Part shown: positions 12,630 through 23,035 of the stretch, in pieces
Layout: the number at the start of each line of letters is the position of its first letter
How positions within the stretch are numbered: position 1 is the stretch's first letter
Assembly: GCA_905250075.1 (NCBI GenBank)
Contig: CAJNOP010000086.1
Coordinates: forward strand, 62,001 to 126,000
From: Rotaria sp. Silwood1
Lineage: Eukaryota; Rotifera; Eurotatoria; Philodinida; Philodinidae
Direction: 5' to 3'
DNA: 64,000 nucleotides
Translations under genes and position numbers: made by a program
Notes under the pieces: generated by a model
Database searches by the model: none
Told to the model about the DNA's origin: nothing
What the model saw: only the letters and a program-made list of their open reading frames with translations

Positions 12630-12792
12630 ATTTATCTCAACATCAAGTTCAATGGTAAGTTTTATTAAACAAAACTAAATTATATTTCTGTGTTTAGATT
12701 TATTCCAACATGTGATCCGATGGTAAGTAAGAATTAAAAATGTTAGATTATATTTGTTCTTGTTTAGAATCATCCTAATGGCAGATCTACTC
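12630..12792 (+). other. Tandem array of three 25-nt exon-like blocks
   Basis: Three blocks of exactly 25 nt (12630-12654, 12698-12722, 12768-12792) are each preceded by pyrimidine-rich sequence ending in TTCAG or TTTAG and followed by GTAAGT. The two gaps are 43 and 45 bp, typical small introns. Blocks 1 and 2 share 17 of 25 bases and block 3 is more diverged, so the array looks like tandem duplication of a micro-exon/intron unit. Spliced together the three blocks give 75 nt, but each frame meets a stop (the first frame at TGA across the block 2/3 junction). They are therefore not clearly coding in this arrangement. Flanking exons are not identifiable. They may be remnants of a micro-exon gene or a non-coding transcript. 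Confidence 0.45.
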
Positions 12793-13810
12793 GTAAGTAT
12801 TTATTTGAACCTTAAATGTAAAACTCAAAGAGTTGTTAGAAGTTTTAAACTTCTCCCTCGAATTTCAAACTATTTGTTGCATTTCAACTGCTATCTGTAG
12901 CATCTCAGATAGTACTTGTAGTATTGCAGGCACCATGAAACATGATCACAGGCAAAAGTGTACACAGAATGCATTACAGTAAGTGTGAGTGCCATAAAAA
13001 AGAACGAATTCACGATTTCTACACTACCCTATTTAAGTAAGAAAAAAGCTGTCTATTTTTATGTATAGTTAATTAATCAACAGTTTATGCTGATTAGATA
13101 TTGAACATTGTGTCTGTTCAAACTTCAGACAAGTGAGTTTTAGTACCATTGGAAGTACCACTGATATGATTTTCACTGCCAAACAGTATAATAACACTAC
13201 AATGACAACTCGAATGAAATAAGAGAAGACAAATATTCGTTTAATTTCACTCGTGGTACAACAGTGATCAGATTGAGAACAGCTAGACGAGCCTCATCGA
13301 TATTCTGATTCTCACACTTTGCAAGCCAACAACTTCATATTTACTATGAAGAACTCATTCACGAAGGCACATAAGCTCAACTCTAGAAACTACACATATT
13401 TTAGTTTTTTTCAAGTAGGAGACATGAGCGTGCTGAAGTTCAATTAATAAGGGTTCGAAAGCTTATTAATCTGATGACCAATTAAACAGTAACCGCGTGA
13501 AATCATAACAAGTTTTCAGCCTATATGTCCGTACATGACCATTGATTTTCTCTATCTATAATGCTATCCGAGAATTTCGAATTCTTTATTTTTATATAAG
13601 AATAATCGGTATAAAACTAATCTTTTGAAAACAATATTGATTTTATTGCTGTGCAAAAGCATCGTTGATAAATACAAAGACCAAGTCATTTTCATCAATG
13701 TTTTTTCATCTATTCATTTAAAAACCATCACTATCTTTTTCCTGAAATATTTAACATAAGCTATCGTTTTGTTTGAATTCTTTCTTGTAGTCTTGTTTTT
13801 CCTGTTTGAC
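12793..13810. other. Intergenic, possible further splice-like signals
   Basis: No open gene. A splice-acceptor-like CTGTAG near 12900 and a GTAAGTG near 12980 might extend the 25-nt block array, but no frame supports an exon. Otherwise AT-rich and featureless. Confidence 0.35.
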
Positions 13811-13849
13811 ATGAATTGCAATTAGGTAAATGAATCTTTTTTAATGATT

Positions 13850-14305
13850 AATTTTGTTGAAGAATATCGATAAAATAACTAATACTTAAATCTGTCATGA
13901 ATTTATTTCCTGAAAAATACAAATATTCAAAAGGTGTATTATAATAATTAAGAACATGAGTTACATATTTTATTCCATGATTATCTATTTTATTTTCATA
14001 TAAACTAAGTGTTGTCTATGTATTATTTGTATTTAACATTTCAGTTAAATATTCTGCATCTTTACTTGTTATTTCATTTTGTGAAGTATTCATATCCTTA
14101 ATTGATAATTTTTTAATTCTTAATTGTATCTGTAAGTTCGATGATTAATTAGCAAGTAATTGTTCTTATTTTTCATTAGATTCATGCTCATTTTTAAACG
14201 AAGATTTATAAAGTCAAGATTGTTTTGTCTCAAATGGTGAAATTTTAAATGGATAGAATCACCATAGATCACATCCTTAATTAATTTTTTTTCCTTCTTT
14301 GACAA
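13850..14305 (-). pseudogene. Leucine-rich-repeat remnant following the ADP-ribosyltransferase
   Basis: The minus strand encodes NLR/ribonuclease-inhibitor-style repeats: a block ending AEYLTEMLNTNNT, then TLSLYENKIDNHGIKYVTHV, then FEYLYFSGNKFMTD. The consensus LxxLxLxxNxIxxxGxxxL is recognisable over about two and a half repeats. An in-frame TAG replaces the expected Leu after NTNNT. Upstream, a 61-codon frame at 14305-14120 starts just below the ADP-ribosyltransferase pseudogene. Fusion of an ART domain to LRRs is plausible because strand and order agree, but the frame is broken so a single former gene is inference. Confidence 0.5.
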
Positions 14306-14326
14306 AATTATTTATTTTATTTGTAC

Positions 14327-15063
14327 TTATTTTATCGGAGAAACTTCAGATAGATGAGATAGTGATTGTATTTGATTTAATGGTGATTGAACTTCTTTTA
14401 ATTGAATCCAATACAGATTATTGTCTTGTTTGAAACATTGAATTACTTTAAATTGAGTAGCTGGTAGGAAAAGAATCATATTTGTTGATGGATGAACGTA
14501 AATGTCTACTAATATCTTTACTTGAATTACATTCAATAGGAAGTATCGTTCATTTACCTGTTTTACCCAATGTTTTCTCGAATGTAATATATCAACTGAA
14601 GTTGTATATAGAGCAAAATCTGACCATAAAATTGCTTTATGTTTTGAATATATGTGACTAACATCTAATTTAATTTCTCGAAAAATTATACGATGACTTG
14701 ATGATAAACGACAAAGTGTCCTTAGTACAAGTTTAAGTAGAGAAACTATGAATTCAGTTTTTCTTGGTCTGTTTAATGTAATGTTGTATTCAATACAACA
14801 AAAAGACATTGATCAATTGGTTGCTATTTCACAGTACAAAGCATCATCGATGCCGACTCATCTTTTGTGAGATAATCAGCAGGATTTTCACATTTTTGTT
14901 TAGCCGAATGTACATAAGTTTGTACTGGAGATAGAAGAGATGCTAACAGTTCAACAGCTATTTCAAGAGAGATAAGTGGCATTTTGTCGTAATCTTCAAT
15001 TGATAGAAAATGATCATGATGATCAATATGAAGGTTTTGTAAGAAATTTTGATTTTTTTTCAT
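14327..15063 (-). pseudogene. Arginine ADP-ribosyltransferase (ART, R-S-EXE class) pseudogene
   Basis: The family transfers ADP-ribose from NAD+ to protein arginines and is greatly expanded in bdelloids. Recognisable in order on the minus strand: KMPLISLEIAVELL, ENPADYLTKDESASMMLCT, CLFVVLNTTL, the strand that carries the NAD-binding Arg (RIIFREIKLDVS), and LPATQFKVI with the terminal IQLKEVQSPL. Lesions: TAG right after LCTVK (14826-14824, normally Trp), TAA and TAG in the next 20 codons, then a frameshift into the 160-residue frame at 14809-14327. Catalytic motifs have also decayed: the Ser-Thr-Ser segment reads ALYTTS and the EXE loop before LPA has no Glu. Both frame and active site are lost. 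Confidence 0.85.
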
Positions 15064-15748
15064 TATGATGTGTATCCATGTTTAAGTTGTTTTGCTTATT
15101 TCTTGAATAGCTATCAATTTTTATACAAAATTAAAGAAGCACAAGAAAAATAAGAAATGCGTGGTCATTCACATTTTAATGACTCATATAAATAAAAAAA
15201 AAAGAACAAAATGTATTACTTCTTTTTGAAATTGCTGAAGGCAATAATATGATATTATTGATTAATAATGACCTTTATAAAAAATGAAATATCATATTTT
15301 AAGATAGACAAACAGTTTCAAATAAATTAATGTTGTTTTAAAAGAACATATAAATAGTCTAAAGTAGCTTTTCATATACACTCTTGTTTCTTGTTTTTTT
15401 AACAATTATTTACCAACTTTCTGATTTGGTGCTTCTGCATCATAAAATATGAGCATGATTTTTTTTATTGTATTCCTAATATAAAATTACTCATTGTATG
15501 CATAGAAATGACAAATATCACACGATGCATTGAGAACAAACAGAAATATTCAGGTATTAGACGTATGCAGAACAAAGAGAAAAAAAATGTTTTTTTTTAC
15601 TAATAATGATGAAGGAAAAAAGGCAATAAGATAATTATAAAATTTCCAATCGCATAACTTGTACATAGCATTACAATGAAATTATTCAATAGATTATATC
15701 ATCCTGGTCATAAGTGTGCTCTTTGGTATACAATTCATTGTACAATTA
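15064..15748. other. Intergenic, no gene seen
   Basis: AT-rich spacer upstream of the ADP-ribosyltransferase pseudogene. No gene, RNA or repeat supportable. Confidence 0.4.
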
Positions 15749-15990
15749 CGGTGTGAGAACGAGTGTTGATGCCAGTCTCCCTTTTCATTCATCCTGCACC
15801 CACACCCTCACTTCTGTACCGATATTCATTATTTTTTAAATAGTTGTATAATACTAATTGGTGTGGGTGTGGGTGTGAGTATAGGTGTGGATTTCTCGAA
15901 TGTTGCACATTCTACACCCATCCTAACGGGGTGTGAGTGTGAATGGTTGGATCAACAGAATACTCTTGTCCACAGTCACCCACACATATC
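15749..15990. repeat. Cluster of alternating G-rich and C-rich telomere-like tracts
   Basis: In about 240 bp the plus strand alternates C-rich (CTGCACCCACACCCTCAC near 15793), G-rich (TTGGTGTGGGTGTGGGTGTG at about 15859), C-rich (TCTACACCCATCC near 15911), G-rich (GGGGTGTGAGTGTGAATGG) and C-rich (AGTCACCCACACATATCC near 15974). The core unit is TGTGGG or its reverse complement. Neighbouring tracts are complementary and could form hairpins, and the G-rich strands contain spaced GGG runs. This is the densest such site in the window. Confidence 0.75.
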
Positions 15991-17255
15991 CAAATTTTAG
16001 ATCCTCAAAAAGCTTGCATTTTGGACGGGTTAAGACTCGTTAAGTTACGTAGTTCATGGACGTTCAGAAATTTTTTTAAAAGTCTGAGTACAGTCAACAA
16101 ACACTGAAAAGAATATCATGGAATTATTTTGAATTTGATTAAAAAATAGTTTTTTTTAATAGTATCTACTCTTCTAATGCTTATTCTAAACCTAGATCAA
16201 TTTGTGGAATTCTAGACTGCTACATATGGAAATAAAGAAAACGAAATGATCATAACAAATCGAAAACTCACATTCTTGCTTGTAACTGCTAGTTTTCAAG
16301 TCTAACAGCATAAAACCAAGAATTTTCTCCAATGACAGTAGTATTCCAGTGGAGACCTTTCACTTTCGACTCATAACCAAATTTTCGTCTCCATGCAACT
16401 CTCTTCATTAACTATTTATCTTCACTTATTAGACTAATTATGTAATTATACATTCGACTACATTTCGCAAAGTGATGCGCCCGAATGCGCTCCTGCGAAT
16501 TTCATTAATTGACATAAGCACCTCCTGAAACGCATTTCCTTAACTTTACCGTTTAGATACCGTTTAATAACAGATGGATAACTTCTTTTAATCAGTAAAC
16601 ATGATTTAATGCGTGAACCGATATTGATGCGTTCTAATATATTTTAAATTAAAAACTTAAGCGCGTTTATATGCGTTTAGTCCAACGAATGTTCACAAAC
16701 TATTAATGTTCTCTAAACATGTTCACGGAACACAATGAACAGTGCATTTAACTATGTCTAAAATGCATTTTTTCTTAGTCATGACACAAAATTCAAAGTA
16801 TGGAGCGATACGAATGCATACTAACACATGTATACGCATTTGTTTTGGTCCATATTCAGTGACCATCAACACACTTTATGAATGCATTCAAAAAGACAAG
16901 TGCTGAATGTCTATAGCAGCGTTTTCAGAACACTTCAACGCGAAAACGCGTCAACATGTTACTATTTGCAACACAAATATGTCTATCCGTGTCAAAAAAA
17001 TATGTTGTATGATTGCATAGATAACCGAACAAGTTTCTCAATATTGTGTCACAACTGCTGGCAATACTGACGATTAATTAAATAAGTTTTCATTTGTGTG
17101 ATATAACAGAATCTGTAAAGCATCAAAATTTTAATAAGAGTGCTAGTGGATATAAAATGTTGCTGTGCTGAAACGTTTTTTTCTTTTAGTTTTTAAATGT
17201 GATACTCAAATGATTCAAAAAGAATACAATATCTATGCATCATTCGAAAAAGATA
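15991..17255. other. Intergenic, no gene seen
   Basis: AT-rich, with a stretch at about 16460-16940 where short GCG/ATGCG and GCATT words recur, possibly an old degenerate repeat. Nothing assignable. Confidence 0.35.
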
Positions 17256-17261
17256 TTTATT
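17256..17261 (-). terminator. Poly(A) signal of the AUDH-like gene
   Basis: AATAAA on the minus strand about 52 bp beyond the stop codon of the AUDH-like reading frame. Confidence 0.5.
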
Positions 17262-17312
17262 TAAAGAGTTTCATGAACACAAAAACTGAACCAATCAGTT
17301 CAAAATAAGAAT

Positions 17313-19616
17313 TCAGTAGTGAATGTAAACGAAAAGCAATGTTAAAAACATGTTTAACACATTTGGTACGAATGTTTTATTTGATTCATTAGAAGCCGGT
17401 AATGTTGACAGTTCACTGTTGAATGCAACAACTAGCCAAACATCGAATGATTGATTGAATAATCTATTTATGCCAGATTGCCATTTGTGCCAAGGATAAA
17501 CTACAGTACCATCATTTCGTAAAACTGGTTTGTTTTGTGCATCGATATCCCATAGAGGACCCTGTTCATAAAAAGGTGGCATTGGTAACTTTTCGAATGC
17601 TGAGTCTGGTGTAGTAAGTGGATCGTAATTTTCTTCGGAACTTCTGAGATAGTGTATACCGCCTTCTTCACTTCCATTAATAATGGATATATGAATTTCG
17701 CAGAATCTATCCTTCGCATGATTATGTACACCAGCATTAACACCTTGTCCAGCAGCCCATAATTGCATGTAGCACAGATGTTCATTGTTATCAGCAAAGT
17801 TTATTCCAAAACCTTTCAGAGTGTAAAACTCGAGATTTTTGAATTGTGCTCTTGAGTCATATTGATCATATCTGATAAATTCAAAGTCAAGTTGACGAGT
17901 TTCTTCAGGACAGTATTCCGGTAATGAGTTCTCAATGATCATATTTTTCATATCTCCGACTTGATGAATAGGATTAGTGTCATTACGTGTTTTAAATATA
18001 ATCAAAAGAGCACCTTCACTTTCAGTTCTTATTCTTCTATTATCACTGTGTATCTTAAGAGGTGCAACAGTTCTTGGTTCACAGAAAATTGTACGAGAAT
18101 AGTTGGCGGGCTCATATGATTGGTTCGAGGAATCAGTCCAAATTATAATTCCAGAAAGAACCTTGATATATGTATTGTTGTCCACTTGACGCGAACTATG
18201 AGGTGGTACAATTGCTAATGACAAACGTATCCCATCTATTGTAATAAATGGTAGCTCTTGATATTGTGATGCTTCGTTTGGTCTTGGAACTTTGAATAGA
18301 AGATCATTATTTTGCTTCATCACCTGCATTTCCTTTTCAGCTTGCGGCTTGTTCTGAGTGAATCGATTGTAAAAAACGTTAATAGAAGGATTCTCTGATC
18401 TGTAATAACCGGGAACATTGTAACTAATGGTTGCAAAGTCAAGAAGTTTGTCGTTGTCATAGTCAGCAACAGCAATTCTAGCAGCCGAGTCACCGCTAAC
18501 TTTCCATTTATTAAATAAACCACGAGAGAGATCGATCGACTTATAAAAATAGACACCTTGATTCGGAGATGGTCCACGAAGTGCAACTAAGAATTCGTCA
18601 TCTCCATCATTGTCAAAGTCAGCACACACAATATGATGAGCTGTACCTTCGCCATTTTCGTTCGGATATCCATAAATATCCAATACATATCTTTTCCATT
18701 GAAACTGTGTCAAAACATTGTTCGTGTTCTTGATGTAGATCGCAATGACGTTTCCATGAAACGGTTCGATTGCAGCCATATAAGCCAAAGGATCGTTTCC
18801 GACTCGTCCTACATCAATACCACCACTACCATAGTAAGTTGTTTGTTGTTTTTGTTCTTGTTCACCTTCTCCAATTTTCTCAATCATCCACTGTTTTAAA
18901 TTTTTACTAAAATAAAGCCGATTAATACCTTCGCTTGATGCAATAAGAAGATTATCTAGTTGACCATCATTGAGCCGTTTTGCATCATGAATTAGATGAA
19001 AAAAATTCTCATTAATTATTTCGAAAGGCCATTCTGTAGCATTCAATACGTTATCAGGTTGTCGAAATAACAGTACAGGTACTGCTGAGAGTAAATCATA
19101 TGGTTTACTGACAATAGGTAAACCTATTATTTCCCAACGTTTGGTTTGTGTAAAATGACCAACTTTAAGTCTATGCATAGCTGTAGATTTTCCAACATAG
19201 TGCATTTCCCATAGGTTATTAACGATATTCTGTCCAGGATTTTCTAACCAAACAATCTTTCCTCCTTCAGGATCAGTGTCTAGCATTGTATTACCGTATT
19301 GATAGCAGATAATAATGTCATTAATACCATTGCCTGTTATATCAGCTTGATCCATGGCTACAGGACCATTTAGTTTTTGAATAAGAATAGTCTGTCCTGG
19401 TTCTTTAGTTGTGGATAGATTTTGGTAAAGATGTATGTCTCCACTAGCAAGTCCATATGCTACCAATCCAATAGGACTTTGATTGTCTACTTGAAAAGGT
19501 TCAATCCAGTATCCATCTTGACGATTTTCTTCGATCAGTTTCTTCTCGAAAGTAGGACTATAACTTCCATAATCAAAATTTAATTGACTAAGAGAAGTAC
19601 CCACTGTTTCTGGCAC
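17313..19616 (-). CDS. Aldos-2-ulose dehydratase-like protein (beta-propeller plus cupin), surface-targeted
   Basis: 767 open codons in one exon. Fungal aldos-2-ulose dehydratase converts 1,5-anhydrofructose and glucosone to pyranone antimicrobials (microthecin, cortalcerone). The match extends over the whole frame. The propeller has metal-loop repeats (ADITGNGINDIII at 91, CADFDNDGDDEF at 331, VADYDNDKLLDF at 383) and conserved GGKIVWLENPG, HGNVIAIY and SYNVPGYY. The cupin half has VHNH and FCEIH (His631, His633, Glu640, His642), then QGPLW and YPWHKW. Fungal enzymes are about 900 residues; this one lacks the last domain and instead ends SNESNKTF plus a hydrophobic tail, a GPI-like signal. 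The frame begins with GTG right after a splice-acceptor-like TTCTTATAG, and the first in-frame Met is deep inside, so a 5' exon with the start and perhaps a signal peptide is missing; a candidate ATG is at 19757. Horizontal origin from fungi is inferred. Confidence 0.8.
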   Translation of the reverse strand: MPETVGTSLSQLNFDYGSYSPTFEKKLIEENRQDGYWIEPFQVDNQSPIGLVAYGLASGDIHLYQNLSTTKEPGQTILIQKLNGPVAMDQADITGNGINDIIICYQYGNTMLDTDPEGGKIVWLENPGQNIVNNLWEMHYVGKSTAMHRLKVGHFTQTKRWEIIGLPIVSKPYDLLSAVPVLLFRQPDNVLNATEWPFEIINENFFHLIHDAKRLNDGQLDNLLIASSEGINRLYFSKNLKQWMIEKIGEGEQEQKQQTTYYGSGGIDVGRVGNDPLAYMAAIEPFHGNVIAIYIKNTNNVLTQFQWKRYVLDIYGYPNENGEGTAHHIVCADFDNDGDDEFLVALRGPSPNQGVYFYKSIDLSRGLFNKWKVSGDSAARIAVADYDNDKLLDFATISYNVPGYYRSENPSINVFYNRFTQNKPQAEKEMQVMKQNNDLLFKVPRPNEASQYQELPFITIDGIRLSLAIVPPHSSRQVDNNTYIKVLSGIIIWTDSSNQSYEPANYSRTIFCEPRTVAPLKIHSDNRRIRTESEGALLIIFKTRNDTNPIHQVGDMKNMIIENSLPEYCPEETRQLDFEFIRYDQYDSRAQFKNLEFYTLKGFGINFADNNEHLCYMQLWAAGQGVNAGVHNHAKDRFCEIHISIINGSEEGGIHYLRSSEENYDPLTTPDSAFEKLPMPPFYEQGPLWDIDAQNKPVLRNDGTVVYPWHKWQSGINRLFNQSFDVWLVVAFNSELSTLPASNESNKTFVPNVLNMFLTLLFVYIHY

Positions 19617-19774
19617 CTATAAGAAATAAGCCCTAGTCATATTTATGGTATATTTTCACGCAGAGTTGAAATCGATAGGTTTTTTCCTTTCTAGTAACAG
19701 TACTGGTCTGCTTTGTCAGCCCAGATCAAATCAACCGGTAGGACGGCATGAGTCATTTTACTCTTTTCTGGCCC
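19617..19774 (-). other. Possible 5' exon/intron of the AUDH-like gene
   Basis: On the minus strand a TATTGCAG acceptor-like site precedes 19774. ATG 19757-19755 opens MTHAVLPVDLIWADKADQ. No GT donor gives a phase that joins cleanly to the GTG CCA GAA frame at the obvious acceptor. One alternative donor/acceptor pair would join at LGTSLSQ. The true N-terminus is therefore unresolved. Confidence 0.3.
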
Positions 19775-20463
19775 TGCAATATTCAAATAAAACTCTTGAT
19801 TAATCATATCTTCCTCCTAATCACTACAGTAAGAACGTAAGAGTTCAGTTTAACTACGTTAGTGCTTTTCTCTATTAATTTTCATTAGTTTTCAGTCTCT
19901 TGGCATCTATCGGTTAACAGAAAATTGAACTATTAATTCTGTATTAGCTTTGTACACAGATTAATTAATTGTATACTTATCTACTTTCCACGTTCTATTT
20001 GCTTTGAAGTCATAACTTTATACTAAAGAGACTTAATGAATTTTCGCGGAATACGCTAGTCTGATGCATGTATCTTCATAGATAGTGTTTGACATTCTAC
20101 TGGCCGTTTACCATTACCAGTTATAACAGTGTTTTTCCCTTCAAACAAACAAAAAAAAAATTTATTTTGTATGAAACTAGATTATAAGTCAAGAGAATAT
20201 CTTTTGTCGAATAGTTTTGCACAACTTTCATTTGGAAGAGAAAAATTTAACCAAATTATTTATATTTTCTCACTCGGCGTTTAAAATTTTGACGCCTATC
20301 ACAACAAGAAATCAATGAATATATCATTTACAACCATATTGGCTATTGTTCTATCATGTTTCAAAGTGCATTATTTGTAAAATCGTAAATAAAACAAATG
20401 ACCTTATGGAGAATATCACATTCATGGTAACACTGACGTGCTTGGGACATTTTGAATTGTTAC

Positions 20464-20556
20464 TTTTGGCAGTTTCTTGTGGAGTTTCAAGCATTTCCAG
20501 ATACATTTCAACAAAGGACATCAGAAAGGCTTAGGGTCAACAAGAAACTGCCAAAA
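20464..20556. repeat. 17-bp perfect inverted repeat (hairpin)
   Basis: TTTTGGCAGTTTCTTGT at 20464-20480 and its exact reverse complement at 20540-20556, spacer 59 bp. Similarity extends loosely past the arms (GGAGTTTC / GAAACTC). It could be the end of a small non-autonomous element or a structured transcript. Confidence 0.6.
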
Positions 20557-20666
20557 CAGAGCAAGAAACTCTAGAGAACCAGTGAAGCCAAATAAATTAT
20601 GTGGATCTCTTAAAAAAACACGAATAAAATTTCAGCATGATTACCGATAATTGAATCCGCTGAAAA

Positions 20667-20721
20667 GGGCGGGTGTGAGTGTAGGTAATTTCTTCATCCA
20701 CAAAACATCGACACCCACATC
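20667..20721. repeat. Telomere-like fold-back (G-rich arm then C-rich arm)
   Basis: GGGCGGGTGTGAGTGTAGG followed, after about 25 bp, by ATCGACACCCACATC. A G-rich arm and a complementary C-rich arm, the layout that recurs in this window. Confidence 0.5.
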
Positions 20722-21927
20722 AAATTATCATTTTCGTGGTTCAAAATTATTTAGCTTAAAACGCCTACATTGGGTCTGATATCCATAACTTGACCAAGAT
20801 TTTGGATAGAACTTAGCATGATTCATATCTTTCTAAATATTGGAACAGATGGGGTCAGAATTTTACAAGAAATTCTCGCAAAATACTACGTAAAAATGAA
20901 ACTATGGTGCTATCAAGTAAGGTATCAAAAATCACTAGATTCTTCAGTGTCTCACCATTCTGACTGTCTCACATAAAAGAAATTCTAATCAATAAATCAA
21001 AATCTGTAGAGTTACTGTTAGTGGCAGCAGTAGTGTCCATATCAGAAGAATATTCATTGAATTGAAGTTCATAATAAAGTGGTCTAAAAAGAAAATCAAG
21101 TCACTTAAGTAAGTTTTTAATATAAGATATCATATAAGATAGCAGGCGCTACTAAGTGAACACGCGAAGCACATATATAGTAGACGGTGCACAAAAACGA
21201 ACACAGATGTCTTTAACAATACCCACACTTCATACCGACAGTCACACTTTACACTCATACACGACTAATTTTATGTCGAAATAGCATTCAGCATCCATGT
21301 GATATTTTCCGAAATTCTTGTGCTTGATATATAATGATTTAGCAGAAGTCGTAAATTTCTAGTTGCGATCACTCTAATATTCATGGAATGTTGTTAGAAT
21401 AATTTCTCTAATGTCAATCAGTTGTAGTCTCCTCTGATAACGATGTGTTTTTAGGTTAAAAGATATTCGATCGATGCTTCATGAATATCAAAACGATTTC
21501 TGCTAAATTATGATATTTTGAGCATAAGAGTCTCAGAATATATTACCTTGATACTATTTACCATGTCTATTGAAAAATGTATGCAGTAGCAATTTTTGAC
21601 GAGAAAGAAATGGTATGATAATCCGTTTTTAAGGATTTAATCAAGCCTTTATAAAGTATTACATTATGGAAGCATCCAAGCTTACCAAATGATGAAAATA
21701 AGTGTTACAGGTGGTGCATAGTAAATACAGAGTAAATTTGCATTTGCATCGAGATGTTTTATATTCAGATGTGGGTGTATAATGAGTAGTTTTAAGTGAA
21801 TTGGTTCGTTTTTCTTCCGTTTTTATTATATACGATACAGAGAGATGTAATATAATATTCTTTTCTATATTAAATATTGGCGAAGGAAAATGTTGGATTA
21901 TGAGTGCGGGTGTATTTGAAGAGGAGA

Positions 21928-23035
21928 TGAACATTCCCACCATATCCAATCCAACCTTTTGAATTATTCTTTTCTATGCAGTTATTGCCATATTGACTCC
22001 GAAAAAATCCTTCATTTTGTTCATGAATTATGTTCGTAATATTACTAAAGAATATTTTAGTCATGAACAAACACTCATTCGTCATATTGTTACCATTAGT
22101 TGTTATAAAGAACCTGTAAGCTTGATTGTAAAAAGTGTTCAAACGTTGATAGATCAAACAGAAGGTCATTGAATAACAATGGTCATCTCATTTGAATAGT
22201 GAACACCGGATAAAGAAAAGAAACATCAATTTTTGAAAGAAAAATATCAAAATTGTGGCTTCGAAAGAATTATATTCATAATTCATCCTTATGATTCATC
22301 CAATGAAATACTAGACAAATGTTCAAATTCAAATTATGGCCTTCGTACGGCGGTTAAAGAAATGGACCATATTTTGCTAGCAAACCTGTGATGCAGACTT
22401 CAGATTTCCACCTCCATATATCGCTACATTAGCTAGCAAGTAACTTAATGAAAATCGATTAGCACTGACGATAATCTACGAGTCAACTTTGTTTTAGAAC
22501 TGGGAATTAGATAGTCTTTCATTTGCTATTCTTATAACGGGTTTATTACGAAGTTTTCTCATGTTAAGTGCACTGATTCCATTTAACATTTCCACAATGA
22601 ATATTTTTTTCATTCTCATTAAGTTTGGCAAAAAAGGAGATTCCGTTCATTTCGGCTAACAAATGGACGATATTATTTGTCTCATTCGATGGATGGGCGT
22701 GGTACCACAGCGATTACGAATATTCATGATAACTGTACCAGTATTGAGTGGATCTATATCAGGAGAAACAATCGAAAAAGAAATCATACAATAGGCAAGA
22801 CAAGCACATCGTCGGACAATCGGAGCAGTCGAAGTATTCAATTATTTTACAGTCAAATCAAAACCTATGCCAGCAATGGCTGCATGTTCTTGGAACATAG
22901 CTTTTGTTATTTATTACGATGTCCTATCATGTAATTATGATTTATTTGGTGTAACAGCGATGTTATCGAGGTTTTTGTCCCTAACCATCTCTTATATCAC
23001 GTATGGTCTGTTTGTTTCAAACATGGTGCATCAAA
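21928..23035 (+). pseudogene. Multi-TM family-2 glycosyltransferase-like pseudogene
   Basis: The plus strand reads through a decayed processive glycosyltransferase. A first membrane segment (IILFYAVIAILTP) is followed by LIRHIVTISCYKEPVSLIVK, the GT2 entry strand with a CYKEP motif. Then come CDADFRFPPPYIATLASK (a DxD-like motif), LDSLSFAILITGLLRSFL, STMNIFF/SFSLSLAKK, QMDDIICLIRWMGVVPQRL, and a QxxRW-like ARQAHRRTIGAVEVF before the last membrane segments. Stops (for example TGA after QTEGH and TGA at FEQ/NSE) and several frameshifts break it, so no frame exceeds 85 codons. Members of this family polymerise or transfer sugars at membranes; the substrate is unknown. Similar intact proteins occur in bdelloids as far as I recall. 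Confidence 0.7.

Larger units (their letters stand above)
19775..21927. other. Intergenic with telomere-like pairs and one hairpin
   Basis: No gene. It holds a 17-bp perfect inverted repeat (20464-20480 / 20540-20556) and telomere-like tracts at 20667-20721, 21218-21261 and 21766-21780. Confidence 0.45.

Noticed and set aside
22656..22841. Minus-strand open frames overlapping the glycosyltransferase pseudogene
   Set aside because: They are antisense shadows; the plus-strand translation carries the family motifs.
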